A stretch of 64,000 nucleotides of DNA. It comes from Muscardinus avellanarius. Lineage: Eukaryota; Chordata; Mammalia; Rodentia; Gliridae. Of this stretch, positions 54,652 through 64,000 are shown in pieces. Numbering within the stretch: position 1 is the stretch's first letter; each line of letters starts with the position of its first letter. A model generated the notes under the pieces. The model saw only the letters and a program-made list of their open reading frames with translations, was not told where the DNA came from and searched no databases. The position numbers were made by a program, and so were the translations under genes. Location of the stretch: assembly GCA_963383645.1 (NCBI GenBank), contig OY726572.1, positions 25,223,292 through 25,287,291 of the forward strand. The letters are read 5' to 3'.

Positions 54652-55186
54652 CTGGTACTGGATATTGAACTTAGAGGCATTCTAACTCTTGTCTACACCT
54701 CCAACCCCCTTTAAGTTCTGAGTATTATGCTAAGTGAGTAACCCAGTCCCAAATGAGTAGATATATGTTCTCTCTTATATTTGGAAGCTAGAGAGAGACT
54801 TAAAAATAAAGGCAACATCAGAGAGAGGAGCAGAGACTCTGGGGAAATGACTGAGGGGGATTAGGGAGGGGAAGGAGGCTTACGTCATGAAGAATGCATA
54901 GAAGAAATAATGCTATGAATATATACAAAATTGCCAATTCCGACATCAAAGACTTGAGGGGTGGGAGGGAGATAGGGAGGACCCAGTAGGGAAGATAATA
55001 TGGGTTGTGTGCATATACTTTTCTGACACTCTGTACCCCAATATGATGTAAAATTATGATCCCAATAAAACAACTTACTTTGAAACAGGGTGTTGCCAAA
55101 TTGCCAAGGCTGATCTCAAACCTGGGATCCTCCTGTCTCAGACTCCCAAGTATTGGGATTATAGGCATGTGCTATTGCACTGGGTT
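54652..55186 (-). mobile_element. B1-dID SINE split by an L1 fragment
   Basis: The ID half lies at 54652-54713 (GGTACTGGATATTGAACTTA) and the B1 half at about 55076-55186 (TTTGAAACAGGGTGTTGCCA, CTCCCAAGTATTGGGATTAT), both as complement. An L1 3' end of about 360 bp separates them. Confidence 0.85.
54714..55075 (+). mobile_element. L1 3' end nested in a SINE
   Basis: It begins with AGTATTATGCTAAGTGAGTA, the end of L1 ORF2 (compare CATGTTAAGTGAGATCAGCC at 2849). It continues through a 3' UTR with GAGGGGTGGGAGGGAGATAG and ends ATGATCCCAATAAAAC. It is 5'-truncated. The target-site duplication is not clear. Confidence 0.85.
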
Positions 55187-55249
55187 ATTGCTTAGCATGT
55201 TATTAAATTCCATATATACTTGGAAATGACTATATGGGTTAGAGTAGAG

Positions 55250-55670
55250 AGGTGAACTGCTTAGGAGCATAGCTGAGCACTGTCGGGCAGCTTCAGATAA
55301 GGCTCTAAATCCTCACATCCTCTTCTCTCGAGGATGGGCTGAACCTGCTGACTTGCTTCTAAGGAGCAGCCGACAGCTAAAGTGGTGGGACACCACTTTT
55401 GTGATCAGTTACAAAAGACTGGCTTGCCTGCTTTGGAGAAGCTGGCTGCCATGTTGGAGAACCTCACAGAACCTCGCAAGGATCTGAACTGCGGGCACTG
55501 AGATGTCCATAGCCACAGATGACCCCTCGATAGCCGCCTAGGAGGGAGTCTGAAGTACAGGACTCGCCCAAGCCAAGCCAAGACTCCTGACCTCAGGAAC
55601 TGTGAGATGATAAATGTTTTAAGCGTTAAGTTTTGGGGTAACTTGTTATATAATAAAAGATAACAATCAA
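55250..55670 (+). mobile_element. MaLR/ERVL-type LTR relic
   Basis: GACTCCTGACCTCAGGAACT, GTGAGATGATAAATGTTTTA and GTTTTGGGGTAACTTGTTAT resemble the 3' end of a mammalian MaLR/ERVL LTR. The 5' part is less certain. Confidence 0.6.
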
Positions 55671-57289
55671 CACAAAATTAATGTAAAAATTAAAATTACA
55701 GAACAAACATGGGCACTGTTTGCTACCTTAAAATTAAAAAAAAAAAAAGTTTAGCAGGGGTTCCCACTGCCCTGGGTGAAAAGCAAATTCCCTTGAGTAC
55801 ATGGAGGAAAGCCATGTATTCACATCCCAATCCCTCCACACCCCTGAGCTCCCATGGAACCATTCACAAGAAGATGCTAGGTAAGGATGCTCTGGGGCTC
55901 CTCCATCCAGAGGGAAGTCACTATTTGAGTGACTATCTTCCCATGAATAGTACATAATTAGTATCTTTCCACATGTATAGGAGAGGTTAATTCATTCCAC
56001 ACAATAGATGTCCATGGGCTTTAGGGCTAAATTCTTATGCAGAAACCCACACTAAAAGGCTGTCCCAGGCATTATCACACACATTTCCCCCCCTTTCCCT
56101 GAATACAAGGCCAGTTTGCACTACACCTGGTCTCAGTGCCAGACTATTTAGGTCAACACATGCTTTCCCTTGTACTTAACCCACCACTAGATCATTGGTT
56201 GACGCGCCTTTAACTAAGTCAGCTCAAGGTCTGCCGTTTACTTCTTGTTCCTTAGAGGACTCCTTCTGTATTTTTTTTAGCTGCTTACTTCTAGTAGCAT
56301 CCAATTTTTAAGAAAACCTAAACCTACACCTTGACACTTCTAGGACACTTTCACTGTCTGATTAATTGCAGGCTGTAGATCAGAATGATGATCCCAGAAA
56401 TCACCTCTGCAAATACCTTCTCCCGGCAATGTAAGGAGGCCCATGGGGTCTGTCCTCACAAATTAGGAAGCTAACTAGAGTGGGGTGCATTATGATACAA
56501 GGTCCTACTGTCCAGACTCTGTTAAAAGCTTAGTCTGTTTCTATTTCTGAACCACTAGCAGCTGGAAGACCTTTCTCTTTTGGGATTCATACAAACTCCT
56601 AGGTTGTTGCAAAATGCCAGACAGGAAAGGAATGTAAAGATCACTAGTTAAAGTGGCCTTGATACTGTGAACTGCTAGAAAATATCTCCAGGAGATGTCC
56701 ATGCACACTTGGTGAATGAAGTGGACAAGGGTCAAATAAATTTGGCAAAATGAGAAATGCTTGATAAATGTGAGGTACTACATTGAGCTCTTTCCTTCTT
56801 TCTTTTCTTTCTTTCCTTTCTTTGACTCACCAATGCATACAAGCCTATTAAAGCCTATTCAAGGCTCTGAGAGTTCTGTTAGGCTACTGTTTACCAAACT
56901 TCTTCTCCCTCAAAACCTGCCCCATCCCTTCCCTTGCTCTTTTTCCTTTTTTTCTAACACACTTCATTCATAGTGGAAACTCAGATACTCACTGGCTGTG
57001 TATTATACCACACACTACCAAACAGAATTCTGCAGAACATGTGTTTAGAAAACATTAGTTCCAGGTGATCACTTTTTTGCAGATAGGGAAACTGAGGCCC
57101 AGACAGTGAACCCTCTCAAGGTAGAGCTAAGCTCTTCTGATTCTTAGCAACTGAACTTACTCAGTTAAGGCACTCCAGCTTAAATATTCCCATCATACAG
57201 CACAGAGAGGCCCCAAGCCTCTGCCCACATAAGGTCACTGACCCCCTCTGCCTCCAAGTGCCCATTTACCACCCTCTCTCTCTAGGGTA

Positions 57290-58436
57290 CTTTGATCAAG
57301 ATCTCTGTTACTTCTCCAGATTGCTAAATCTAACAAAAATTTTGCGGCCTTTGTTGTACTTGGCGTTGAGGGTTCCACATTCTATTAACTGTTAAGTCCT
57401 TTGCCCTTGGCTATGGTGGCCCGAGCATGGCTATCCTCTTTATAGACTGTGTCCTCTTAGCCTTTCCTCATCTTAAATCCTGGTGCTCCCAAATACTCTC
57501 CTAGGCCCTCTTCTTCTTAATCTTCCTCATGGTGAACCATCCTCCTTGTCTCCAAGGCTTCCATTTCCCATCTGTTGGCTAATGACCCCAGCCCAACCCT
57601 GTGTACTGATGCGGATCTTCCCCCGATGTGCCCATGAATGATTTCTACACCCACCTTCTGCCTCTCACCCCTCAGCCAAGACCGCCAGCCCTTCGTGCTC
57701 CCCAGAGCACCATGTACCATGTGTCCAAGCCCAAGACATATTCTCTAACCCTCCGTCTCTCCCACATACCCAATCTAATTAAACCCAGTCTTGTCAATTC
57801 ATCTTCCTTATCTCTGCATCTGGCTGTTTCTCTACATTCCCATTGAGCCTTTTCTAAATGACTGCAGCAAATTCCTAACTAGCTCCATCCCTTTCCAATA
57901 TATCCTGTTTGCAGCAGCTAGAACAGTCTTTCTCAAAATGCATCTTTTATATTTTTCAATGCTAACTGGTCACAAAGTTGAGATGACTACCAATCATCTT
58001 GAATCATCCCGATGACCTGGACTTAGTAGTCCTTGTGACCTCTGCCTGCCCGTGGCACCATCAAATCATGCTCTGCCTGATTTGCTCTTTGACCCTCCTG
58101 AACTTCCCAAGTGCCATCTCTTTCCCATGCAACTGAAATGCACTCTTCTCTTCCAAAGCCTGGTTATATTTTTTATCTTCTGTTCTTAGCTTGGAAGTGA
58201 CTTCCCCTGGGAAGCATTTCTCAATCTCCCAAGGCTTTTTCCAATGTGCCTCTCCGGGCCCATGCATTCAACCTGTTCCTGTAATTTATTACCAAGTGCC
58301 ATGAAATTACTCTTCTGTCTCCTGTACTGCCTGCTGCTGCCATGAAGGCAAAGACTTATTTGTGGCTGTAACCCCAGTACCTAGCACAGTGACTAAACAT
58401 AGTAGACACACAAGAAATGCTTGAAGGAGTGTGGAG
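57290..58436 (+). mobile_element. L2 LINE, long 3' part
   Basis: The order of blocks matches the L2 3' end: CTCCTAGGCCCTCTTCTTCT, CCTAACTAGCTCCATCCCTT, CTAGAACAGTCTTTCTC, AATTTATTACCAAGTGCCAT and CCCAGTACCTAGCACAGTG then CATAGTAGACACACAAGAAA. The reverse-transcriptase frame is fully decayed. Confidence 0.75.
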
Positions 58437-58829
58437 ACAGGTGGGGTGGAAACTGGTGAGGCTTCCATGGGGCAAAGCCAGAAGGAAAAATATGGGAGAT
58501 CCCCATATAAAGGAGTTAGAGAGTAAGGACCAAGGTAAAGAATGCAGCAAAGATCAAACAAGTCAGAAAAACTGAAGAGGGGTCCAGAAGCTGGGGAGCC
58601 ATGGTGAGAAGAATACGTAATCTCAGGCTAAAGTTGTCCTGGGGGAACACCTGGGACAGCCATCTGCAGAGCACTCTAAAGCTTTCTAGTTTACTCCAGA
58701 AAAATTCGACTGGGTTTCAAAGACAGGAGTGTTCCTGCTTACTAATCCCAAGAAAGGCGAACAACTATTCTTTAAGTGAGATGGGAGAAAGTGAATCCCG
58801 TTTGTGTCTCAGATACTCTCCTCTAGACA

Positions 58830-59165
58830 GGCATTGTCTGATACGGAAGCTGTTGGACACATGCAGCTATTGAACATTTCAAATGTGTCTAGTCTGAATG
58901 AAGACACGCTGTAAGTACGAAATAAACACAAGACTTAAGGAACTGGCTATGAAAAAGAATATGAAATGTTTCACTAGTTTGTTTTTACATTGATTGCATG
59001 TTGAAATGGTAACATTTAGATATGTTGAAGTTAATGAAACTTATTATTAAAACTAATTGCACTGGTTTCTTATACCATTTTTAAACATGACTCCTAGAAA
59101 AGTTTTAAATCATATATATGACTCACATCTATTTCTATTGGACACCTTTGTCCTAAGTTGTAACT
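58830..59165 (+). mobile_element. AT-rich ancient MER-type repeat
   Basis: CATGCAGCTATTGAACATTT, GATTGCATGTTGAAATGGTA and TCTATTTCTATTGGACACC match a widespread mammalian repeat whose family name I cannot assign with certainty. It is non-coding. Confidence 0.45.
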
Positions 59166-60224
59166 GAACTTCAATTTTATATACTCTAATTTCAAATGTC
59201 AACTTTAATGTTAGACAATGGTTTCCAGGCCTTGAGTTCTTTTGCCTGAGCAATAAAATAAAGAAATATAGAAATGATTATTTGGTGTGCAACACTTTAT
59301 TTTGCAAGAAATAATATATTTTTAAAATTCCATAACCTATCATAACCATTTTCATCAAAGATAGGGTGCTTAAACACCAGAAAAGGCCACAATCTCAGAA
59401 TAATTAGTAGCCCTTTAAATTGTAAACTCCAGTGGTAAGAAAATCCCATCATCTCCCCCAGCTCCATGGATCAGACCTGTACTCATTTACCAACTAACAC
59501 CTGGAAGTACAGTCGAAGAGTTTGTTCCATTAAATGAGGACACACCTTTGCCTATCCTCAGTAGACAACATAAATACCAATACAGCTCCAGCTCTCTGTC
59601 CAGGACCAGCAGAGCCACCTCTGCTCCTAGTGCTGCTGATTCTCACAAGTTGGCATGGTTTTTCCACTGTCTGGCCCAAGCTGGCTCCTCAGGCACCTGT
59701 GCTTCCTGTGAGGGCAGGTGCAATCTGGGTTGGGAATGCCCACCCGACCCAGAGGATGCAGACTCCTCTGGCTGCATTAGATCTCCTAGAAATGACCACT
59801 ACGCTCCCTTTGTTTTTCCAGACAACTAATTCTGGTCTCTTATGTCAACCTCCTCTTGGAAATGAGTAGATGCTGAGGTTGGGTGGAGGCCACGGAGAAG
59901 GGGGGGAATCCTTTTTCCCAGGAAGATCCACACTAGCTCTCTGGATATGGTGAAGAGGCTCCTCTTGAGATGTTGCCAGAACCTGGATCAGCTGGTACCA
60001 ACACCACCCAGAGAGATGTGTGTATTTATGCATGTGTGTGTACACGTGCATGTGCAAAGGAGAGAGAATTCTCCGAAGCCAAATGCAGAACCTCGCTGGG
60101 ACCAGAAAGTGTGGAGGTGGGCCAAGACTTATTTTTATAATGTTTCCTGAAAAAGATTCCTCAGTGTCTGGGACCAGACCTCCTTCATGTCTTATTTTAG
60201 CCTGGCTTGAATCACATTACACAA

Positions 60225-60425
60225 CTGTAATAATAGATAACACTTATTTAATCCTCACTCTGTCTCAGATATTCTTCCCAGAGCGTTAAACCTGCACAAT
60301 AGTTCTCTGAGGTGGGCGCTGCGGGTCCTCCTCTCTCTTTGTGGAAGAGACTTCGAGGTCAGAGGCGGTGAGCCACAGAGCCTCAGCATGCAACCAGGTG
60401 GTCTGGCTCTCCACTCTGTTCCCCC
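60225..60425 (+). mobile_element. Ancient L2/MIR-class repeat
   Basis: AACACTTATTTAATCCTCAC, GTTCTCTGAGGTGGGCGCTG and GTGAGCCACAGAGCCTC follow a common old mammalian repeat pattern. Confidence 0.45.
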
Positions 60426-61329
60426 AGAGCCATCTGAAACCCTTCTGGCCCATCAGGCCTCACTGACTCTCCAACTTTATCTTTACTGGCCTTTATCTTC
60501 ATTTTAAGATTTTAAAAATTGATTACATGCTGGAAGGTTCTGGAAAGCTGGAAAAATCATGGGGCTGGGTATCCCTCATCTACTTAAAAATGATGTTTCT
60601 GCTCGATGCTCCCTGGTGCTACTTCTTGATATTTACCACACTCCCCGGTTAAAGGCGGAGCAGAGAGCCCCTCCTTCCTTTGGCTTTTCCCCATGTGGAA
60701 GCAGCTGAGTTCAGACTTGTAGTGTGTGATTCCACGGAGGGTCAGACCTGGCACCCCAGGTGCCTGGCACCCCTTCTCTGGGGACTCCTATGGTGTGCCC
60801 CTGGGGAAGGCCTCAGAAGGGGATGGAAACCAAGCCATATGCATTTGGCTGCAGCCAATCCACCTTGCTCACATTTGCATTCAGCTTCCTGACAAAACTT
60901 GTTCTTGTCTGCGGCCCCTGACCTCCCTCCCACTGGCCCACCTTCTTATAGCAATCTTCCCAACGCGCTGCTTTCCCTGTATGACCCTCCTCACCTTCAG
61001 ACGCCAAGTGAAGTCAAACCTCCACCATCAGGTTAACGCTCTACCTTGCCTTCCCCTACCCTACCCCTCCCTGGCCTAGTTCTCCAGCAGCAGCCTCCTA
61101 CCATGCCAAAACAGCTCGTGAAGCTCCCTCTGCTGTGCCCTGTGCCAAGACCTTCGGGCATCTCCCCAGTCCTGCATCTTCCCGCCTGGACTGCCTGTGT
61201 GGTCATTGCTGAGCTGTTCCCTCCACCACACTTCTGGGCACTCCTACCCCACTGTCCACATAGCAGTCCCACCTCCTAGCTCCACCTGCCTTCTTATGGG
61301 TGGGGCCACTTTTCTAAAGCTTAATATTC

Positions 61330-61450
61330 CTTGGGTCAGGTTATTTAAACTGCTGGAGTCAAGTTCCTCATCTCTAAAACCAGAATCACAGCACAGTTGT
61401 GAGGCTTAACCGAGAGAACATATATAAGGTGCCTACCGTGTGTCAGGGGA
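61330..61450 (+). mobile_element. MIR SINE relic
   Basis: AAGTTCCTCATCTCTAAAAC, CAGTTGTGAGGCTTAACCGA and GAACATATATAAGGTGCCTA match the MIR 3' half. Confidence 0.65.
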
Positions 61451-63351
61451 GCGGTATGATCAATATATGTTTGCCGATTATGGTCCTGGATTTATGGGCG
61501 AACACGAGAATTCTTTGCAGAGCAAAGGTGGCTTTAAATCTTCCGTGATTTGATTTTTCTCCTCTGTTCTGAGGATTCATTCCTACTCCTGCGCTCCAAA
61601 CACTTGTTTTCAGCAGATAGTTTGAGAATGAATCCAATAAGGTGCTCTTTGGGCCCTATTCATTGGGTGGATACTAACAACAGGCCCTGCGTAGTAGCTG
61701 GGCACCCTACTATGGCTCTGGAGATACAAAGAAAGTCACTCTCCCTGTCCCATGTCACTTAAGAACTGGAAAGGAGACACAAAGTAAATTGATGCTTGCA
61801 ATATGGGTGATGGGGCAGCTCAGAAGCAGGGAGGAGGTACCCAACCCAGGCTAAGGCTTCAGATGTCTTTTCAGAAAGAGGACCCTCCACTCAGATTCCT
61901 GCCAGATGGAGGAGTATTCTGAGAAAAGAGAGCTACAGAGAACGAGAAGGCCCAAGCAGGCAACAACCCCAGCCTGCTTTCTGGTTGGGTGGAACAGGCA
62001 GGGCTGTGCAGACCAGCATGTGAAGGGTGTCAGACAAGAGGTGGCGCATCTGCACTGGGGTGTGATCACAGAATGGGTGGGCCCGGAGCTAACTGGGAGA
62101 TCAGCTGGGGCTGCTGCAGAGCCAGCAGCAAGCACAGCGCCCAAGAGGCATCTGGGATGCAGAATGAACCAAATGAGGGTAAGAGAGGAAGAGGATTCCA
62201 CCAATGTGGGCTTGGGTCAAAGGGTGAATGGAGGGACCTGCCTGGGATGGAGCGCAGGCAGGGAGGCACTTGCTGTCTGAGTGGTGGCCCAGGCAGACTC
62301 AGTGAGGTCCAGGATAAGGAGTAAAGTGACCAAATGATGAACCATGGAGAGACAGAAAGGAGGGAGAAGAGAGCATCCCTGCTCTGGCTGGCTTCAGGGT
62401 TACTGTGGGGTCAGACAAGGTCAGAAGGTAAAAGCAACCTGGCTGTAATAAAGGATTGATCAACAGAAGGAGTCCCTTTTGAAGCCTCCAGATAGTCAGG
62501 GTCACTGCTAGGGGCATTTATGATCTAGAAGGCCCCTGGCTGGCCGAGTGACCCCGGCCCCCCGCAGAGCCCTCTGTGTATCCCGCACCCTCTTCCTCGG
62601 TTGGGTTCCCAGCAGCCTGAAGCCTCACGTGGCTGTCCTCGCGCCAACTCCCTGTCTGTCACCACTGCGGGCTCGGGGCCGCCTCACCACAGCTTTTCCC
62701 ACCCACAGCTGCTGTCTCCTCTCCTGCTCTTTTCATCTCTTGTCAAACACATTTTGTACTTGCTGGCCCCGGGCCCCAGTCCTCCTTCTGCTGGCCCTGG
62801 CTTCTCTCCTTAGTATCTTGCAAGCACAAATTTCACCAGGCATCATGTCACAATTGCCTCATCTCTTATTTTGCTTTCCAGTTTTTAAAGTAAGTTGACA
62901 TTCAGGCATGCGAACGCTCGGTGCCAGGAGCCAAGAGCAAACTGGGGACCCCCGCCCGGCCTCGTGCCCTCGACCCGCCCTACCTTGTTCTCAGCTCGAA
63001 ACACAGTGCATGAACCACGGGCACCCCGACTCAGAGGTGGGGAGCAGGCACTGAGCCACGACCTCTCCAAACTTATCGCATCTGCAACCCCTCTCGCCAC
63101 CTCCAGACCTGTCCCTCTCTGCCTTGCCTTCTGACGTGGTTTATCCACAGCCGTGAGGCAGTGGAAAGATCCCAGGACCTGATGCTAAAGCTGGTCTCAA
63201 TGCTAGAACTAATCTGACCACTCCTCAACATGGCTACCAGTCACCAAGTGCTACTAGAGGCTCAAGACTATGCTTAGCACTGAACACAAATCATTTCACC
63301 TTCCTCTGGGTACTGTTATTCCTGTTGTACAATAAAGAAACTGAGCCTTGG

Positions 63352-63486
63352 AGTTAGGTGAGATCTCAGGGATGGGAGGGAATGGGGTGGGAATTGGGTA
63401 AAGGCTAATTGGATGATATGTGCATGTATGTATCCACCATCTTTTATCTCATTAAGATGTATGACTACAATGCACCAATAAAGAAT
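63352..63486 (+). mobile_element. L1 tail with 5' inversion and target-site duplication
   Basis: The sense L1 3' end (GGGATGGGAGGGAATGGGGT, CAATGCACCAATAAAG) is preceded by about 20 bp (AGTTAGGTGAGATCTCAGG) matching L1 in the opposite direction. Flanks 63333-63351 and 63487-63505 are TAAAGAAACTGAGCYTTGG with one mismatch. The insert lies inside an older MIR/L2-class repeat. Confidence 0.88.
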
Positions 63487-64000
63487 TAAAGAAACTGAGC
63501 TTTGGGAAATTTGAGTAACTCACTTACTAAGAACCAGCAAAGTGGTAGAGATATTTCATCTCAAAGTTCAGAGAGATAGAAGATCTGGTCCTGCCACAGT
63601 TGCCTGGACTTCAGCATCCTTCTCTGAAAAGGCCATGACCCCTTTACCCAAAGGGCTACTGAGGGCATCATAAGAAAGACATGGGGATGTGTTTTCTAAA
63701 GTTCTACGTGTGTACACAGCATTAATAGCCTTATTCTAAGGACTTATCCTGTTCACCTTTTTATTTAGGAACTGCCCCGGGTTCTCATTCCAGTCCTGAG
63801 CATCCTTAGAACTTCTTCAAGCCAATTCTGCTAGTCCTGTTTCTTCTACACCTTACATCACCCAATCCAATTGTTCTTTGAAGTGTTTCAGGAAAAATGG
63901 TAATGTTCTGGATTTTAATGGGAAGGCGCCTGCCTGCATGTTTCGGCTCCCTATTCTAGACTGAAGAGCACAGGCATATGACCACTGTATGCCATCCAGC

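Larger units (their letters stand above)
48703..64000. other. Upstream intron of GALNT14 (no exon found)
   Basis: Over 15 kb lies upstream of the first exon found and presumably belongs to one or more introns of the same gene. It contains a possible regulatory element near 49260, B1-dID (49880), MIRs, a L1-in-SINE nest (54652-55186), an LTR relic (55250-55670), a long L2 (57290-58436), an AT-rich old repeat (58830-59165) and an inverted L1 tail (63352-63486). The parts 50130-51320, 52080-54540, 55680-57240 and 61800-63200 hold nothing I can assign. Confidence 0.5.

Noticed and set aside
62530..63060. GC-rich stretch as a CpG island or promoter
   Set aside because: CpG density is modest and scattered, and no exon, TATA/Inr cluster or transcript evidence is visible.
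49255..64000. Upstream GALNT14 stem or anchor exon
   Set aside because: Searched by eye on the minus strand for the expected NQRESERIS and DDPYKLYAF-like sequence; none found.

Overview
The window is mammalian nuclear DNA, most likely from a squirrel-like rodent (Sciuromorpha, probably Sciuridae). The main evidence is a set of seven dimeric SINEs. Each joins a B1-like half (sense signature GTAATCCCAGC, then GAGACCCTGTTTCAAA) to an ID-like half (sense signature GGGCTGGGGGTGTAGCTCAG), which is the B1-dID architecture known from squirrels and their relatives. L1 3' ends, MaLR-type LTRs, ancient MIR/L2/MER relics and dinucleotide microsatellites fit the same picture. The species cannot be fixed from the sequence alone.

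The only host gene I can support lies on the minus strand. It is the middle part of a polypeptide N-acetylgalactosaminyltransferase, best matched to GALNT14. Eleven coding exons run in transcript order from 48702 down to 6661. All have GT-AG junctions and mutually compatible phases, and together they give an uninterrupted 360-codon reading frame. That frame covers most of the glycosyltransferase-A catalytic domain, including the DSH metal motif, the WGGEN segment and the GHVFR histidine, and enters the C-terminal ricin-type lectin domain. The 5' exons (membrane anchor, stem, first catalytic part) and the 3' exons (rest of the lectin domain, stop codon, 3' UTR) were not found and presumably lie off both ends of the window.

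Layout by region. 1-3198 holds the 3' three quarters of an L1 element on the plus strand, with ORF2 open to the window edge, a G-rich 3' UTR and a clean poly(A). 3199-6660 is non-coding with an LTR-like relic. 6661-12502 carries four exons (lectin entry and end of the catalytic domain). 12503-23609 is an 11-kb intron with a MaLR LTR, a Tigger-like relic, an antisense L1 and microsatellites. 23610-27415 carries three exons. 27416-37133 is a 9.7-kb intron full of L1, LTR and SINE insertions. 37134-37453 carries two exons separated by a 132-nt intron that stays open in frame. 40131-40198 and 48604-48702 are the two most 5' exons in the window. 48703-64000 has no detectable exon and consists of intron sequence with SINE, L1, L2 and LTR debris.

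I found no operon-like or novel multi-gene system. The most notable observations are the frame-preserving stop-free mini-intron beside the catalytic DXH motif, an L1 tail with a tiny 5' inversion bounded by a target-site duplication, several nested insertions with recognisable duplications, a Z-DNA/cruciform-prone tract, and a few candidate intronic regulatory elements.
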